From an uncultured Eubacteriales bacterium (GTDB taxonomy: Bacteria > Bacillota > Clostridia > Oscillospirales > Acutalibacteraceae), in NCBI GenBank assembly GCA_900321515.1, contig ONWI01000043.1, positions 1 through 12,190 on the forward strand: a stretch of DNA of 12,190 bases. Direction: 5' to 3'. This document shows positions 1-6,718 of the stretch, piece by piece. Numbering within the stretch: position 1 is the stretch's first letter; the number at the start of each line of letters is the position of its first letter. A program made the translations under genes and the position numbers. The notes beneath the pieces are model-generated. The model saw only the letters and a program-made list of their open reading frames with translations. It had not been told where the DNA came from and searched no databases.

Positions 1-1079
1 GCATCAGTGCCGTACTTGTAATCAGCGGCGCTGTTGTCGAATTCCTCACCGAACTTACCGCCCTGAGAAGTATAGAAATCTCTGCTCATAGGAGCAAAAA
101 CGCTGTAGCAGAGCATGGTCATGAAGTAGGGGCAGGGCTCAACCAGTGTGTAAACCAGAGTGGTGTCGTCGGTAGCCTTCACGCCGACGGTGGAGAAGTC
201 TGTGGTCTTGCCGGTGATGTAATCGTCAGCGCCGACAATAACAGGCTGTATGAGATATTCCAGACCGCCCTTGGCGTCCATCATGTGCTGCATGCCTGCA
301 ACAAAGTCGTCAGCCTTGATGTCAGTGAACTTGCGTCCCTGAGAGTCAGTCCATACCAGACCGGACTTGATCTTGAAGGTGTAGGTCAAACCGTCCTCGG
401 AAACCTCATAGCTCTCCGCCAGAGCGGGCTGAAGTCTGTTTTCGAGGTCGTACTCATACAGACCGTCATAGGTATTGACAGCGGCTCTTGTATCGGCCTG
501 ACGGGAAGTTGCGAGAACATCCCATGTCTTGGGGTCGGAAGTGTAGGAATAGCCGTATTCATCGGTGAGGGTGTAGCCCTTCTCGGTGAGATAATCTTTG
601 GCAGCCTGCTCGTAAGTGCCTGTGCCGACCTTCTCAGCATAGATCTTCTTCAGAGCATCTCTGTCTTCCGATGTGATGAAATCGGTAGCGACAATCGCCT
701 GATGGAATCTGTCCTCGTCATTGCCCCAGAGACAGGGTGTAACGGAATAGGGAGCAGCGTGGCTGACGCCATATGTGCCGCCTCTGGAATAGATGGGGAA
801 CATAACGGCCGCTTCCATCAGCTTAGCCTCAGCGATAGCCTCTTTGGCATATCTGAGGCTGACGTTTGTTTTTTCCTTGCTGGCATCCTGATAAAGCTCG
901 TAGAACTCGCCAAGCTGATCTTTGTAAAGGTTAGAAGACTGCTCTTCATAATCCATCTTTTGGATCTCATCAGTCAGTTCAGCGGACTTTTCTCCACCCT
1001 TCTCGCCGCAGGCTGCAAGTGACGAAACAAGCAGAGCGACTGCGAGAAGAATGCTTAAGAAACGCGATGATTTCTTCAT
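1..1079 (-). CDS. Peptide ABC transporter substrate-binding lipoprotein (SBP family 5, OppA-like), 3' end outside window
   Basis: This is the extracytoplasmic receptor of an oligopeptide importer, anchored as a lipoprotein; only about 359 N-terminal codons are visible. The signal peptide begins MKKSSRFLSILLAVALLVSS and has a LAAC lipobox with Cys24. The family-5 domain is recognisable from about residue 178, where the sequence reads YTSDPKTWDVLATSRQADTR, then VNTYDGLYEYD, LQPALAESYEVSEDGLTYTF and DIKADDFVAGMQHMMDA. These are standard SBP_bac_5 motifs. Residues about 45-165 form an extension that ordinary OppA proteins lack at this end. It contains AIAEAKLMEAAVMFPIYSRG and CLWGNDEDRF, which resemble the 'EA..L...A...P.Y' segment normally near the C-terminus of these proteins. 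The ATG at 1077-1079 has GGAGG eight bases upstream. No permease or ATPase gene is in the window. Family assignment is strong; peptide specificity is inferred from family only. Confidence 0.9.
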   Translation of the reverse strand, partial: MKKSSRFLSILLAVALLVSSLAACGEKGGEKSAELTDEIQKMDYEEQSSNLYKDQLGEFYELYQDASKEKTNVSLRYAKEAIAEAKLMEAAVMFPIYSRGGTYGVSHAAPYSVTPCLWGNDEDRFHQAIVATDFITSEDRDALKKIYAEKVGTGTYEQAAKDYLTEKGYTLTDEYGYSYTSDPKTWDVLATSRQADTRAAVNTYDGLYEYDLENRLQPALAESYEVSEDGLTYTFKIKSGLVWTDSQGRKFTDIKADDFVAGMQHMMDAKGGLEYLIQPVIVGADDYITGKTTDFSTVGVKATDDTTLVYTLVEPCPYFMTMLCYSVFAPMSRDFYTSQGGKFGEEFDNSAADYKYGTD

Positions 1080-1170
1080 TTTGTTTTCCTCCAATTAAAA
1101 ATAAAATTGAATCTATAACGTGGGGAAGATTCTCGGTCAAAATGCCGACCCGCGCTATCAATCGTTAAAC

Positions 1171-1199
1171 ATTATAGTACCATTTAACAGTTTAGTCAA
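1171..1199 (-). promoter_or_regulatory. Sigma-A promoter of the peptide-binding lipoprotein gene
   Basis: On the minus strand TTGACT (1194-1199) and TATAAT (1171-1176) are separated by exactly 17 bp, almost a perfect housekeeping consensus. The predicted transcript has a 5' leader of roughly 85-90 nt before the ATG. I see only a weak GGTC/GACC hairpin in that leader and no recognisable riboswitch. Confidence 0.85.
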
Positions 1200-1485
1200 G
1201 AGTTTTATATATTTAATTTCAGATTTTTGATTTTTTTTGTTAAAGTAATTGCATTGAGCGGTTTCAGCCTCATAAAATTCTTACACATCGCTCATAAAAT
1301 GCTCAATTTTACAATACAATGTAGCGTAATGTATCAATTTTTTCATTCAAAAATGGTTCATAAAGAAATAATTTTAAGTGAATTATTCCAGCAAAAAGTG
1401 TTTTTTTACGCTTTAAACCGGTAAATATTCTCAGATTTCCGTCTGAAATTTCCTGTTGTAAAAAAATGTTGATACCACACAAACA
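1200..1485. other. AT-rich intergenic stretch with no supported gene
   Basis: This is very AT-rich DNA between the promoter of the peptide-binding gene and the terminator of the lipoprotein gene. A plus-strand open frame at 1227-1424 has no ribosome binding site and a composition typical of random AT-rich sequence, so I do not call it. No repeat, RNA gene or operator is evident. Confidence 0.6.
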
Positions 1486-1514
1486 AAAGCTGATACCATA
1501 ACAGTATCAGCTTT
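1481..1514 (-). terminator. Rho-independent terminator of the small lipoprotein gene
   Basis: A perfect 11-bp stem AAAGCTGATAC/GTATCAGCTTT (1486-1496 with 1504-1514) encloses a 7-nt loop. On the minus strand it is followed by TTTTGTTTG. It lies about 90 nt past the stop codon at 1607. The plus-strand side is A-rich, so direction is set mainly by which gene lies upstream. Confidence 0.75.
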
Positions 1515-1606
1515 AATAATAAAAATCCGTTTTATAAAAATAAATGTCGCTTAATTTTTTTACACATAATACTCGTCAACCAATGATTTTCCCTTTCACA
1601 CTGTCC

Positions 1607-2224
1607 TCAGTCGTCAAATTCGTCCCATGATGAGCCGCCGTCGAAGGAATGGTTGTAAACGGTGAAGGCTTTGAGCGAATTCTTTTTATATTCCGAAATG
1701 TCTGTTTTGATGTAATCCTTGTATTTGAAACCGTTCGGAATGACATACGCGCCATAGACATAGATAATTCTGCCAGCCACTCTGTCAATCAGAGCATACT
1801 CATAGGTGGAGTCAAAACCGTCGTTTGTGATGTAGGCGGGATATTGGTAGGAATTGGCATCATAGAGAATATTATTGGTAAATGTCTGCCCGTCGTAGTG
1901 GGTTATGGTGAAGGAGATTTTGCCGAGACGTTCCTCTTCGGCAGCGATCTGCTGCTCGTCACAGCGGTATTCCAGGATGATATATCCGTCGGTGTCAAAC
2001 ACACCTTCCCCCATGGAAGATTCAAAGAGAATCACTCTGTCATTTTCCACTGTATCGGGAAATACGGAAAGATTGCTGTCAAGATCGCCGCGGTATTTCC
2101 TGATATAATACGACTTGTCGTAATTCTCCGCGCCGCTGATTTTTTGAGGAAAACAGCCGGCAAGCGAAAATGTCAAAGCGATTGCCGCCGCAGCGGCAGC
2201 AAATTTTTTCAACGAAATTCTCAT
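1607..2224 (-). CDS. Uncharacterised small lipoprotein
   Basis: I do not recognise the family of this 205-residue protein. The N-terminus (MRISLKKF, then an alanine run, then LTFSLAGC) is a clear lipoprotein signal peptide with the modified cysteine at residue 24, so the mature protein should sit on the outer face of the membrane. The mature part is rich in Asp, Tyr and Ser with several short alternating hydrophobic stretches (for example GYIILEYRCDEQ and GRIIYVYGAYVIPNG), suggesting a small beta-rich domain. It ends in an acidic tail, SSWDEFDD. It is monocistronic: its own promoter lies upstream and its own terminator downstream. The ATG is preceded by GAGGTGG at a good distance. No function is offered. 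Confidence 0.85.
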   Translation of the reverse strand: MRISLKKFAAAAAAIALTFSLAGCFPQKISGAENYDKSYYIRKYRGDLDSNLSVFPDTVENDRVILFESSMGEGVFDTDGYIILEYRCDEQQIAAEEERLGKISFTITHYDGQTFTNNILYDANSYQYPAYITNDGFDSTYEYALIDRVAGRIIYVYGAYVIPNGFKYKDYIKTDISEYKKNSLKAFTVYNHSFDGGSSWDEFDD

Positions 2225-2251
2225 AAATTACCACCTCATTCATTTGACAGA

Positions 2252-2280
2252 ATTATATCATAATATTTATCCATAGTCAA
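2252..2280 (-). promoter_or_regulatory. Sigma-A promoter of the small lipoprotein gene
   Basis: The minus strand has TTGACT (2275-2280), a 17-bp spacer and TATAAT (2252-2257). The -10 lies about 28 nt before the ATG, giving a short leader that contains the GAGGTGG ribosome binding site. Confidence 0.85.
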
Positions 2281-2319
2281 CCGTTATTTATCGAAATTCG
2301 ATTAATTTATTTTGAATAA

Positions 2320-2357
2320 CATAAAATCCCGTAAAAAGCAAAAGCCATTCACGGGAT
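2320..2357 (-). terminator. Rho-independent terminator of the S41 / binding protein / ACT / UPF0210 operon
   Basis: ATCCCGT (2326-2332) pairs with ACGGGAT (2351-2357). In RNA on the minus strand the helix can continue inward through G-U and A-U pairs and one U-U mismatch to a GGC/GC stem closing a UUUU loop. TTTTAT follows on the minus strand. It lies about 155 nt past the UPF0210 stop codon, with the palindromic repeat at 2424-2516 between them. Confidence 0.7.
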
Positions 2358-2423
2358 ATTTACATTTTCCAAGAGCGACAGCCCTTGCGATTTTATTCAC
2401 TATTATTTTGCGGAGGCTCGGAT

Positions 2424-2516
2424 GCTAAGTAACTGTGCTTTAGCTCGTCAGAATGCCGAAGGACACTTTATTTTTTGGTAATAAACGACTGATTAAATTC
2501 TGCACAGTTGCTAATT
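2424..2516 (-). repeat. MITE-like palindromic intergenic repeat, copy 1
   Basis: A roughly 93-bp element with terminal inverted repeats: AACTGTGC at 2431-2438 and GCACAGTT at 2502-2509. The similarity to the TIR of copy 2 extends outward by about seven bases on each side. The core 2439-2507, read on the minus strand, matches 10946-11014 at 64 of 69 positions. Compared with copy 2 it lacks about 16 nt just inside one TIR and about 40 nt outside the other. It encodes nothing. Its outer edge covers the last codons of the UPF0210 gene, so the TAG stop at 2511-2513 appears to lie in the TIR. No clear target-site duplication can be assigned. Confidence 0.75.
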
Positions 2517-3869
2517 CTTTAGGCTCTGTAAGGGCGCGGGAATCCTTCCGCCGCGGGAGATGAATTTGAGGGGAGAATAGCGATTCACGTCCATAATCGG
2601 CGCGCTGCCGAAGAGTCCGCCGAATTCCATATCCTCGCCCGGCTTCTTGCCGATAGCAGGAATGAGGCGGATTGCGGTTGTCTTGCTGTTGACCATGCCG
2701 ATTGCCGCTTCGTCGGCTAAAATGGCGGAGATGATCTCGGCGGGTGTATCGCCCGGAATGGCAATCATATCGAGACCGACGGAACAGACAGCGGTCATGG
2801 CTTCCAGCTTGGTGAGCGAAAGCGCGCCGCAGCGAGCCGCGTCAATCATTCCCGCGTCCTCCGAAACAGGAATGAATGCGCCGGACAGTCCGCCAACATG
2901 CGAACTTGCCATCACGCCGCCCTTCTTGACGGCGTCATTCAGCAGTGCGAGACAAGCGGTTGTACCGTGCGCACCGCAGGATTCCAGACCCATTTCTTCG
3001 AGGATATGCGCCACCGAATCGCCCACAGCCGGAGTAGGGGCGAGCGAAAGGTCAACTATGCCGAACGGCACACACAGACGGCGCGAAGCCTCCTGCGCGA
3101 CAAGCTGTCCCATTCGGGTGATTTTGAACGCGGTGCGCTTTACAATATCGGCAACCTCGGTAATGTTCGCGTCGGGGACCTTTGCAAGCGCGGCGCGGAC
3201 AACGCCCGGACCGCTAACGCCTACGTTCACAACGCAGTCGGGTTCGCCGACCCCGTGGAACGCGCCTGCCATGAAGGGATTGTCCTCCGGCGCATTGCAG
3301 AAGATAACCAGCTTCGCAGCTCCGAAACAATTGTTGTCGGCGGTCTTTTCAGCACATTCACGAACAATATGTCCCATTTTGGCAACCGCATCCATATTTA
3401 TGCCCGCCTTGGTGGAGCCGATATTGACCGAAGAACAGACCCTTTCGGTCTCGGCAAGCGCCTGAGGTATGCTCTCGATAAGCGCATAATCGCCGGGTCC
3501 GAAGCCCTTGTGTACCAGTGCGGAATAGCCGCCGAGGAAATTCACGCCCACCTGCTTTGCTGCGCGGTCCAGTGCATGGGCGATCTTCACCGGATTCTTG
3601 TCGGGACAAGCCGCCGCCACCATAGCTGCGGGCGTGACAGATATGCGCTTATTGATGATCGGTATGCCGTACTCAGCTTCTATTTCCTCGCCGGTCTTTA
3701 CCAGATTGCCGGCATAGCGGCAAATTTTGTCGTATATCTTATCGCACATTTTGTCGATATCACTGTCGGCGCAGTCAAGCAGGCTTATGCCCATAGTGAT
3801 AGTGCGGATATCCAGATTTTCATCCTGGATCATGTGTATGGTTTCAAGAATATCTTTGGTATTAAGCAT
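2511..3869 (-). CDS. UPF0210 / PFL-family protein of unknown function
   Basis: This is a 452-residue protein, the usual length for UPF0210, a family with a pyruvate-formate-lyase-like fold but no established reaction. Family signatures visible are RISVTPAAMVAAA (about residue 75-87), GYSALVHKGFGPGDYALIES, VNIGSTKAGINMDAV, NPFMAGAFHGVGEPD, GVSGPGVVRAAL, DLSLAPTPAVGDSVAHILEE and CGAHGTTACLALLNDAVKKG. The protein is cytoplasmic, with no signal peptide. The ATG has GGGAG eight bases upstream. It follows the ACT-domain gene by 22 nt; UPF0237-UPF0210 pairs are a common, conserved gene couple in Bacillota, which suggests the small ACT protein regulates or senses for it. The C-terminal codons run into the palindromic repeat, so the last few residues (KN) may be repeat-derived. 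Assignment to the family is strong; function is unknown. Confidence 0.93.
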   Translation of the reverse strand: MLNTKDILETIHMIQDENLDIRTITMGISLLDCADSDIDKMCDKIYDKICRYAGNLVKTGEEIEAEYGIPIINKRISVTPAAMVAAACPDKNPVKIAHALDRAAKQVGVNFLGGYSALVHKGFGPGDYALIESIPQALAETERVCSSVNIGSTKAGINMDAVAKMGHIVRECAEKTADNNCFGAAKLVIFCNAPEDNPFMAGAFHGVGEPDCVVNVGVSGPGVVRAALAKVPDANITEVADIVKRTAFKITRMGQLVAQEASRRLCVPFGIVDLSLAPTPAVGDSVAHILEEMGLESCGAHGTTACLALLNDAVKKGGVMASSHVGGLSGAFIPVSEDAGMIDAARCGALSLTKLEAMTAVCSVGLDMIAIPGDTPAEIISAILADEAAIGMVNSKTTAIRLIPAIGKKPGEDMEFGGLFGSAPIMDVNRYSPLKFISRGGRIPAPLQSLKN

Positions 3870-3891
3870 GTTTCTGACTCCCGACGATTAA

Positions 3892-4161
3892 TTATATTCT
3901 GTGCATGGAATTGAAAATATCCTCATGCATGATATGCACTGAGAGCGCGTTCTGTTTGCCGTATTCTCCGAGCTCATCCTTAATCCGGGAGAACGGCGCG
4001 TTGGATTCGGAAATGTCAGCCAGCATTATCATTGCAAAAAGATCCTGCATTATGGACTGACTGACCTCCATGATATTTACGTTGTATTTGACGCATATAT
4101 TGGAAACACCTGCCAGAATGCCCACCATATCCTTGCCTATAACTGTGATTACTGCTCTCAT
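3892..4161 (-). CDS. ACT domain-containing protein, UPF0237 family
   Basis: An 89-residue protein consisting of one ACT domain plus a short C-terminal helix. The start MRAVITVIGKDMVGILAGVS is the typical first beta strand and ligand-side loop, followed by NVNIMEVSQSIMQDLFAMIM for helix 1 and strands 2-3. ACT domains bind small ligands such as amino acids. The UPF0237 group is GcvR-like and usually sits directly upstream of UPF0210, as here (22-nt gap). There is no enzymatic domain, so a sensor or regulatory-subunit role is inferred. GGAAGG lies ten bases before the ATG. The gene starts 34 nt after the binding-protein gene ends, consistent with one transcript, although TATATAAT in that gap could provide a weak internal promoter. 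Confidence 0.92.
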   Translation of the reverse strand: MRAVITVIGKDMVGILAGVSNICVKYNVNIMEVSQSIMQDLFAMIMLADISESNAPFSRIKDELGEYGKQNALSVHIMHEDIFNSMHRI

Positions 4162-4195
4162 AATATTTCTTCCTTCCGTTAATTATATAGTATTG

Positions 4196-5161
4196 CTAGT
4201 CGATGAATACGTCCTCGTCCTCCTGCTTGTCTATCATGCCTTCAGGAATAATATCATCCGTTATCACATTCGGGTGAAGTATCTTCGCCATTCGCCACGC
4301 GCCCTTGATAACGCCCTGATATTGATCGTCAAAAACCTTCATATCCATCGCATATACCCTGAAATTATCCAGCGCCGGGATACCGACCAGACTGCTTTTT
4401 GCGCGCAGACGCATCTCAACTCCGGCAGGAGCGATAATCACATCCGGGTCGCTTCGCATGAGATCGGACAGCGCGTACTCCCCCTCGGCGGAATCCTTTG
4501 CCACATTGAAGCCGCCCACGAGTTCAAGTATCGCAGAAACCAGCGTGTCGCCTGTGGCAAAAGTGTTCAGATCGCTGGTAAGTATGACGCATGTATTCCA
4601 CGGCTCTTCGACCTCAACCAAACGGGAAATGTCGTCAAGCTGCGCGAAGATATCGTTGGCTATGTCGCAGCCTTTGTTGTACCCCGTATTACCGCCCTTA
4701 AAACAGGCTCCAAGCGCCCCGTACATTTCCACCATGGAAGCCCTGCCCTTGGCTCTGGGAATAATTACAACAGGAATTTCCTTTGCCTGTATGTCCTCTA
4801 CGGATTTTGTCGGCATAGTATCGTCGGCGATCACCAGATCCACCTTATTGCCCACCAAAAGGTCAACAGAAGGATTATCTGGCGTGCCGCAGGCCTTGAG
4901 GTCGTCCGCCTCCTTATAGTCACAGTTGGCTGTGCGCCCAAAAAGCTGATTCTGATAGCCCATCGCGTATATGATGCCGACAAGGGTGCTGGAATAACAC
5001 ACAACCTTGGACGGCTGACCGACAAACCTGACGCCCCCCACCTCTACAGGATAATTGGGCGTATTGTCCTTATCATCCCCGTCGTCTCCGCATCCCGCAA
5101 GCGGAAGCATCGTAAACAGCATTAATATTGCGGCAAGAAGCGCCGTCGCTTTCCTTTTCAA
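4196..5161 (-). CDS. Orphan ABC transporter substrate-binding lipoprotein (Fe3+-siderophore/B12 type, Peripla_BP_2)
   Basis: A BtuF/FhuD-type two-lobed binding protein of 321 residues. The signal peptide, starting MKRKATALLAAILMLFTMLP, ends in LAGC with lipidated Cys24. Characteristic features are PSKVVCYSSTLVGIIYAMGY (first lobe), DLLVGNKVDLVIADDT, a long inter-lobe helix around IANDIFAQLDDISRLVEVEE, then LSDLMRSDPDVIIAPAG in the second lobe. I place the start at the TTG (5159-5161). The in-frame GTG at 5171-5173 is itself part of the Shine-Dalgarno AGGAGGTG and cannot be the initiator. It starts 25 nt after the S41 stop codon, so it is probably cotranscribed. No permease or ATPase is adjacent, which makes the transport role uncertain: it may share another locus' permease or act as a ligand sensor. 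The acidic tail (QEDEDVFID) is unusual. Confidence 0.85.
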   Translation of the reverse strand: MKRKATALLAAILMLFTMLPLAGCGDDGDDKDNTPNYPVEVGGVRFVGQPSKVVCYSSTLVGIIYAMGYQNQLFGRTANCDYKEADDLKACGTPDNPSVDLLVGNKVDLVIADDTMPTKSVEDIQAKEIPVVIIPRAKGRASMVEMYGALGACFKGGNTGYNKGCDIANDIFAQLDDISRLVEVEEPWNTCVILTSDLNTFATGDTLVSAILELVGGFNVAKDSAEGEYALSDLMRSDPDVIIAPAGVEMRLRAKSSLVGIPALDNFRVYAMDMKVFDDQYQGVIKGAWRMAKILHPNVITDDIIPEGMIDKQEDEDVFID

Positions 5162-5167
5162 TCTATC

Positions 5168-5178
5168 AGGCACCTCCT
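5168..5178 (-). promoter_or_regulatory. Ribosome binding site deciding a TTG start
   Basis: AGGAGGTG on the minus strand (5171-5178) is a near-perfect anti-16S match. It overlaps a GTG that would otherwise be the longest start. The next in-frame initiator, TTG at 5159-5161, lies 9-11 nt downstream and yields a normal lipoprotein signal peptide beginning with basic residues. Confidence 0.7.
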
Positions 5179-5186
5179 GCGGTTAC

Positions 5187-6515
5187 TCAGCCTTTTTTTG
5201 ACTTGGCAGTTGTCTTTGACGCCTTTGTATCCTTGGTTGTCTTTTCGGTCTTGTCGGAGGCTTTGGCTGTGGTCGAAGTCGAATCGGTCGGTGTGACCTC
5301 TTCCTCCTGAGCCTCCTTGCGCGAGGCTATAGCGGAATAAATGCGGTCCAGCGCGGTTTGAAGCTGAGGATCGCTCTCATCGGACAGCAGATAGCGGTTG
5401 GCTTTCTGATACGAAGTCAGTCCGACCTCGAACTGCGGCACAACCTTGCCATCGGAGATTACTCCGCCAAGATCGTCCGACCATCTGCCCGTGGTAACCC
5501 TGACGGCGCAGCCGTTGCTGAGCCGGAAAAGCTCCTGTACGGTATCGTGTCCGGCGGTCTTGGTGCCAATGCTCTCAGCGGCGCCGTAATTCATCATTAC
5601 AGCCGAAAAAAGCTCCGCGGCGCCGTCTGTGCCATCGTTGATCAGGACCTCCATGGGCAGGTCGATAAACTGCGTGTCGGAGGTGTATTTTATGGAGGAA
5701 TTGCCGTCCTTGCCGGTAACGCTCATCAGCTTTCCGGCGGGAAGCAGGGTGTCAAGTATCTCACAGGCATACTGATAATTGTTACTCGCGTTGTCGCGCA
5801 GATCAATGATCAGTCCGGTTATATTCTGATTCCGGAGCTTGTTGAGCGCGCTGTTGAACTGATCGGGAGTCTTTGCGTTGAATTCATATATCTTGATGAC
5901 GCCTATGCTCTCCCCCGTCACCCGCTGGACGACGGACTTTGTCTCGAATTTCGACCTGGTCAGCTCATACGCCGATTTCTTCCCGCCGCGGCTGAGTACG
6001 ACAGATACCTTTGGCGAAGCCTCGCTTATCATAAGAATCGCCTTGTCATATCCGACGGTCAGCACATCCTTGTTTTCGACGCTGACGATAATATCCCCCG
6101 CCTTGATGCCCGCCTTGTCAGCCGGAGAACCTTTATAGACCACATTGACAAGAATATAACCGTCTGTGGAACGATCAACATCCATCCCCAGTCCGAATGT
6201 GTAACCGAGACTTTCATTTACATTGAGCTGATATTCGTCAGCCGAAAGATATTTGCTGTACGGATCGTCAAGACCCAGCACATATCCCTGAGAAATATTT
6301 TTCTGCAAATAATTCTCAGAAATATCGCCGTAATAATTCTGTCTGACAGTCATATCTATTTCGGAAAGCACCTTGTACATATTCTGGCGCTCGGTTACCG
6401 AACTCATGCGGCTGTCAAATACCCTGATAGCCGCGGTATATGTAATTACCACAGCAAAGGCGGCAACTATGGCTGCTATTGATACCGCCACGCCAAGGGA
6501 TATTTTTTTGTTCAT
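5187..6515 (-). CDS. S41/C-terminal-processing-peptidase-like protein lacking catalytic Ser and Lys (predicted pseudoprotease)
   Basis: 442 residues with the CtpA/CtpB layout: an N-terminal membrane anchor (about residues 5-27), a helical S41 N-domain, a PDZ domain (about 100-180, with GLGMDV, KGSPADKAGIKAGDIIVSVE), the S41 core (about 205-375) and a Thr/Lys/Ser-rich tail (about 405-442). In active family members the core reads GSASASE, with the middle serine catalytic, then GKG carrying the lysine 25 residues later and a Gln four further on. Here the aligned positions are GTDGAAE (Gly298), GHD (His323) and VQ (Gln327). The 25- and 29-residue spacings are intact, but Ser and Lys are gone. The usual 'DLRNNPGG' loop is also DLRDNASNN. 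The ATG at 6513-6515 is chosen because AGAGGTG lies nine bases upstream; a longer frame to 6620 lacks a ribosome site. It follows the ftsEX-M23 operon after a terminator and heads the next operon. I infer an extracellular scaffold or binding role. Confidence 0.88.
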   Translation of the reverse strand: MNKKISLGVAVSIAAIVAAFAVVITYTAAIRVFDSRMSSVTERQNMYKVLSEIDMTVRQNYYGDISENYLQKNISQGYVLGLDDPYSKYLSADEYQLNVNESLGYTFGLGMDVDRSTDGYILVNVVYKGSPADKAGIKAGDIIVSVENKDVLTVGYDKAILMISEASPKVSVVLSRGGKKSAYELTRSKFETKSVVQRVTGESIGVIKIYEFNAKTPDQFNSALNKLRNQNITGLIIDLRDNASNNYQYACEILDTLLPAGKLMSVTGKDGNSSIKYTSDTQFIDLPMEVLINDGTDGAAELFSAVMMNYGAAESIGTKTAGHDTVQELFRLSNGCAVRVTTGRWSDDLGGVISDGKVVPQFEVGLTSYQKANRYLLSDESDPQLQTALDRIYSAIASRKEAQEEEVTPTDSTSTTAKASDKTEKTTKDTKASKTTAKSKKG

Positions 6516-6588
6516 CTGAATAAGCACCTCTTTCACGGTTGATTGCGAATAAGCCCGATTTTCTGTCATGCAACAGACTTTTTCTATA

Positions 6589-6597
6589 ATCATACCA
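6589..6597 (-). promoter_or_regulatory. Candidate extended -10 promoter for the S41 operon
   Basis: The minus strand reads TGGTATGAT, an extended -10 (TG-N-TATGAT). At the -35 distance there is only a poor match, TTTATT. It lies downstream of the M23 terminator and about 75 nt before the S41 ATG, where a promoter is required if that terminator is efficient. Confidence 0.4.
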
Positions 6598-6647
6598 CAT
6601 ACCGCGCCGATAATAAACACCTTTTTTATAAATATTTTTATTTTTTT

Positions 6648-6692
6648 AAAAAAAGAACGCCCGCAGATCTGTGACAGTACAGCTCTGCGGGC
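6648..6692 (-). terminator. Rho-independent terminator of the ftsE-ftsX-M23 operon
   Basis: A perfect 9-bp GC-rich stem, GCCCGCAGA (6659-6667) with TCTGCGGGC (6684-6692), with further pairing CTGT/ACAG inside the loop. On the minus strand it is followed by GTTC and seven T residues (6654-6648). It sits 27 nt after the M23 stop codon. Confidence 0.9.
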
Positions 6693-6718
6693 CGGTATTC
6701 ATTCAGACTATAAGTTTA

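Noticed and set aside
285..1022. Plus-strand open frame of 245 codons opposite the peptide-binding gene
   Set aside because: Antisense to a family-5 binding protein with promoter, ribosome site and lipobox.
1227..1424. Plus-strand 65-codon frame in the AT-rich gap
   Set aside because: No ribosome site, composition of random AT-rich DNA, no promoter facing it.
2898..3914. Long plus-strand open frame (338 codons) opposite the UPF0210 gene
   Set aside because: It is antisense to a strongly conserved family member, has no ribosome site, and its translation is His/Arg-rich as expected of the complement of GC-rich codons.
4070..5125. Plus-strand open frame of 351 codons opposite the ACT and binding-protein genes
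   Set aside because: It crosses two recognisable minus-strand genes and their intergenic gap, with no family resemblance.
5358..6482. Plus-strand open frame of 374 codons opposite the S41 gene
   Set aside because: Mirror of a conserved coding sequence; no start signal and no recognisable domain.
6516..6620. N-terminal extension of the S41 protein to an ATG at 6620
   Set aside because: No ribosome site before that ATG; it would also put 35 residues ahead of the membrane anchor and run through the likely promoter.
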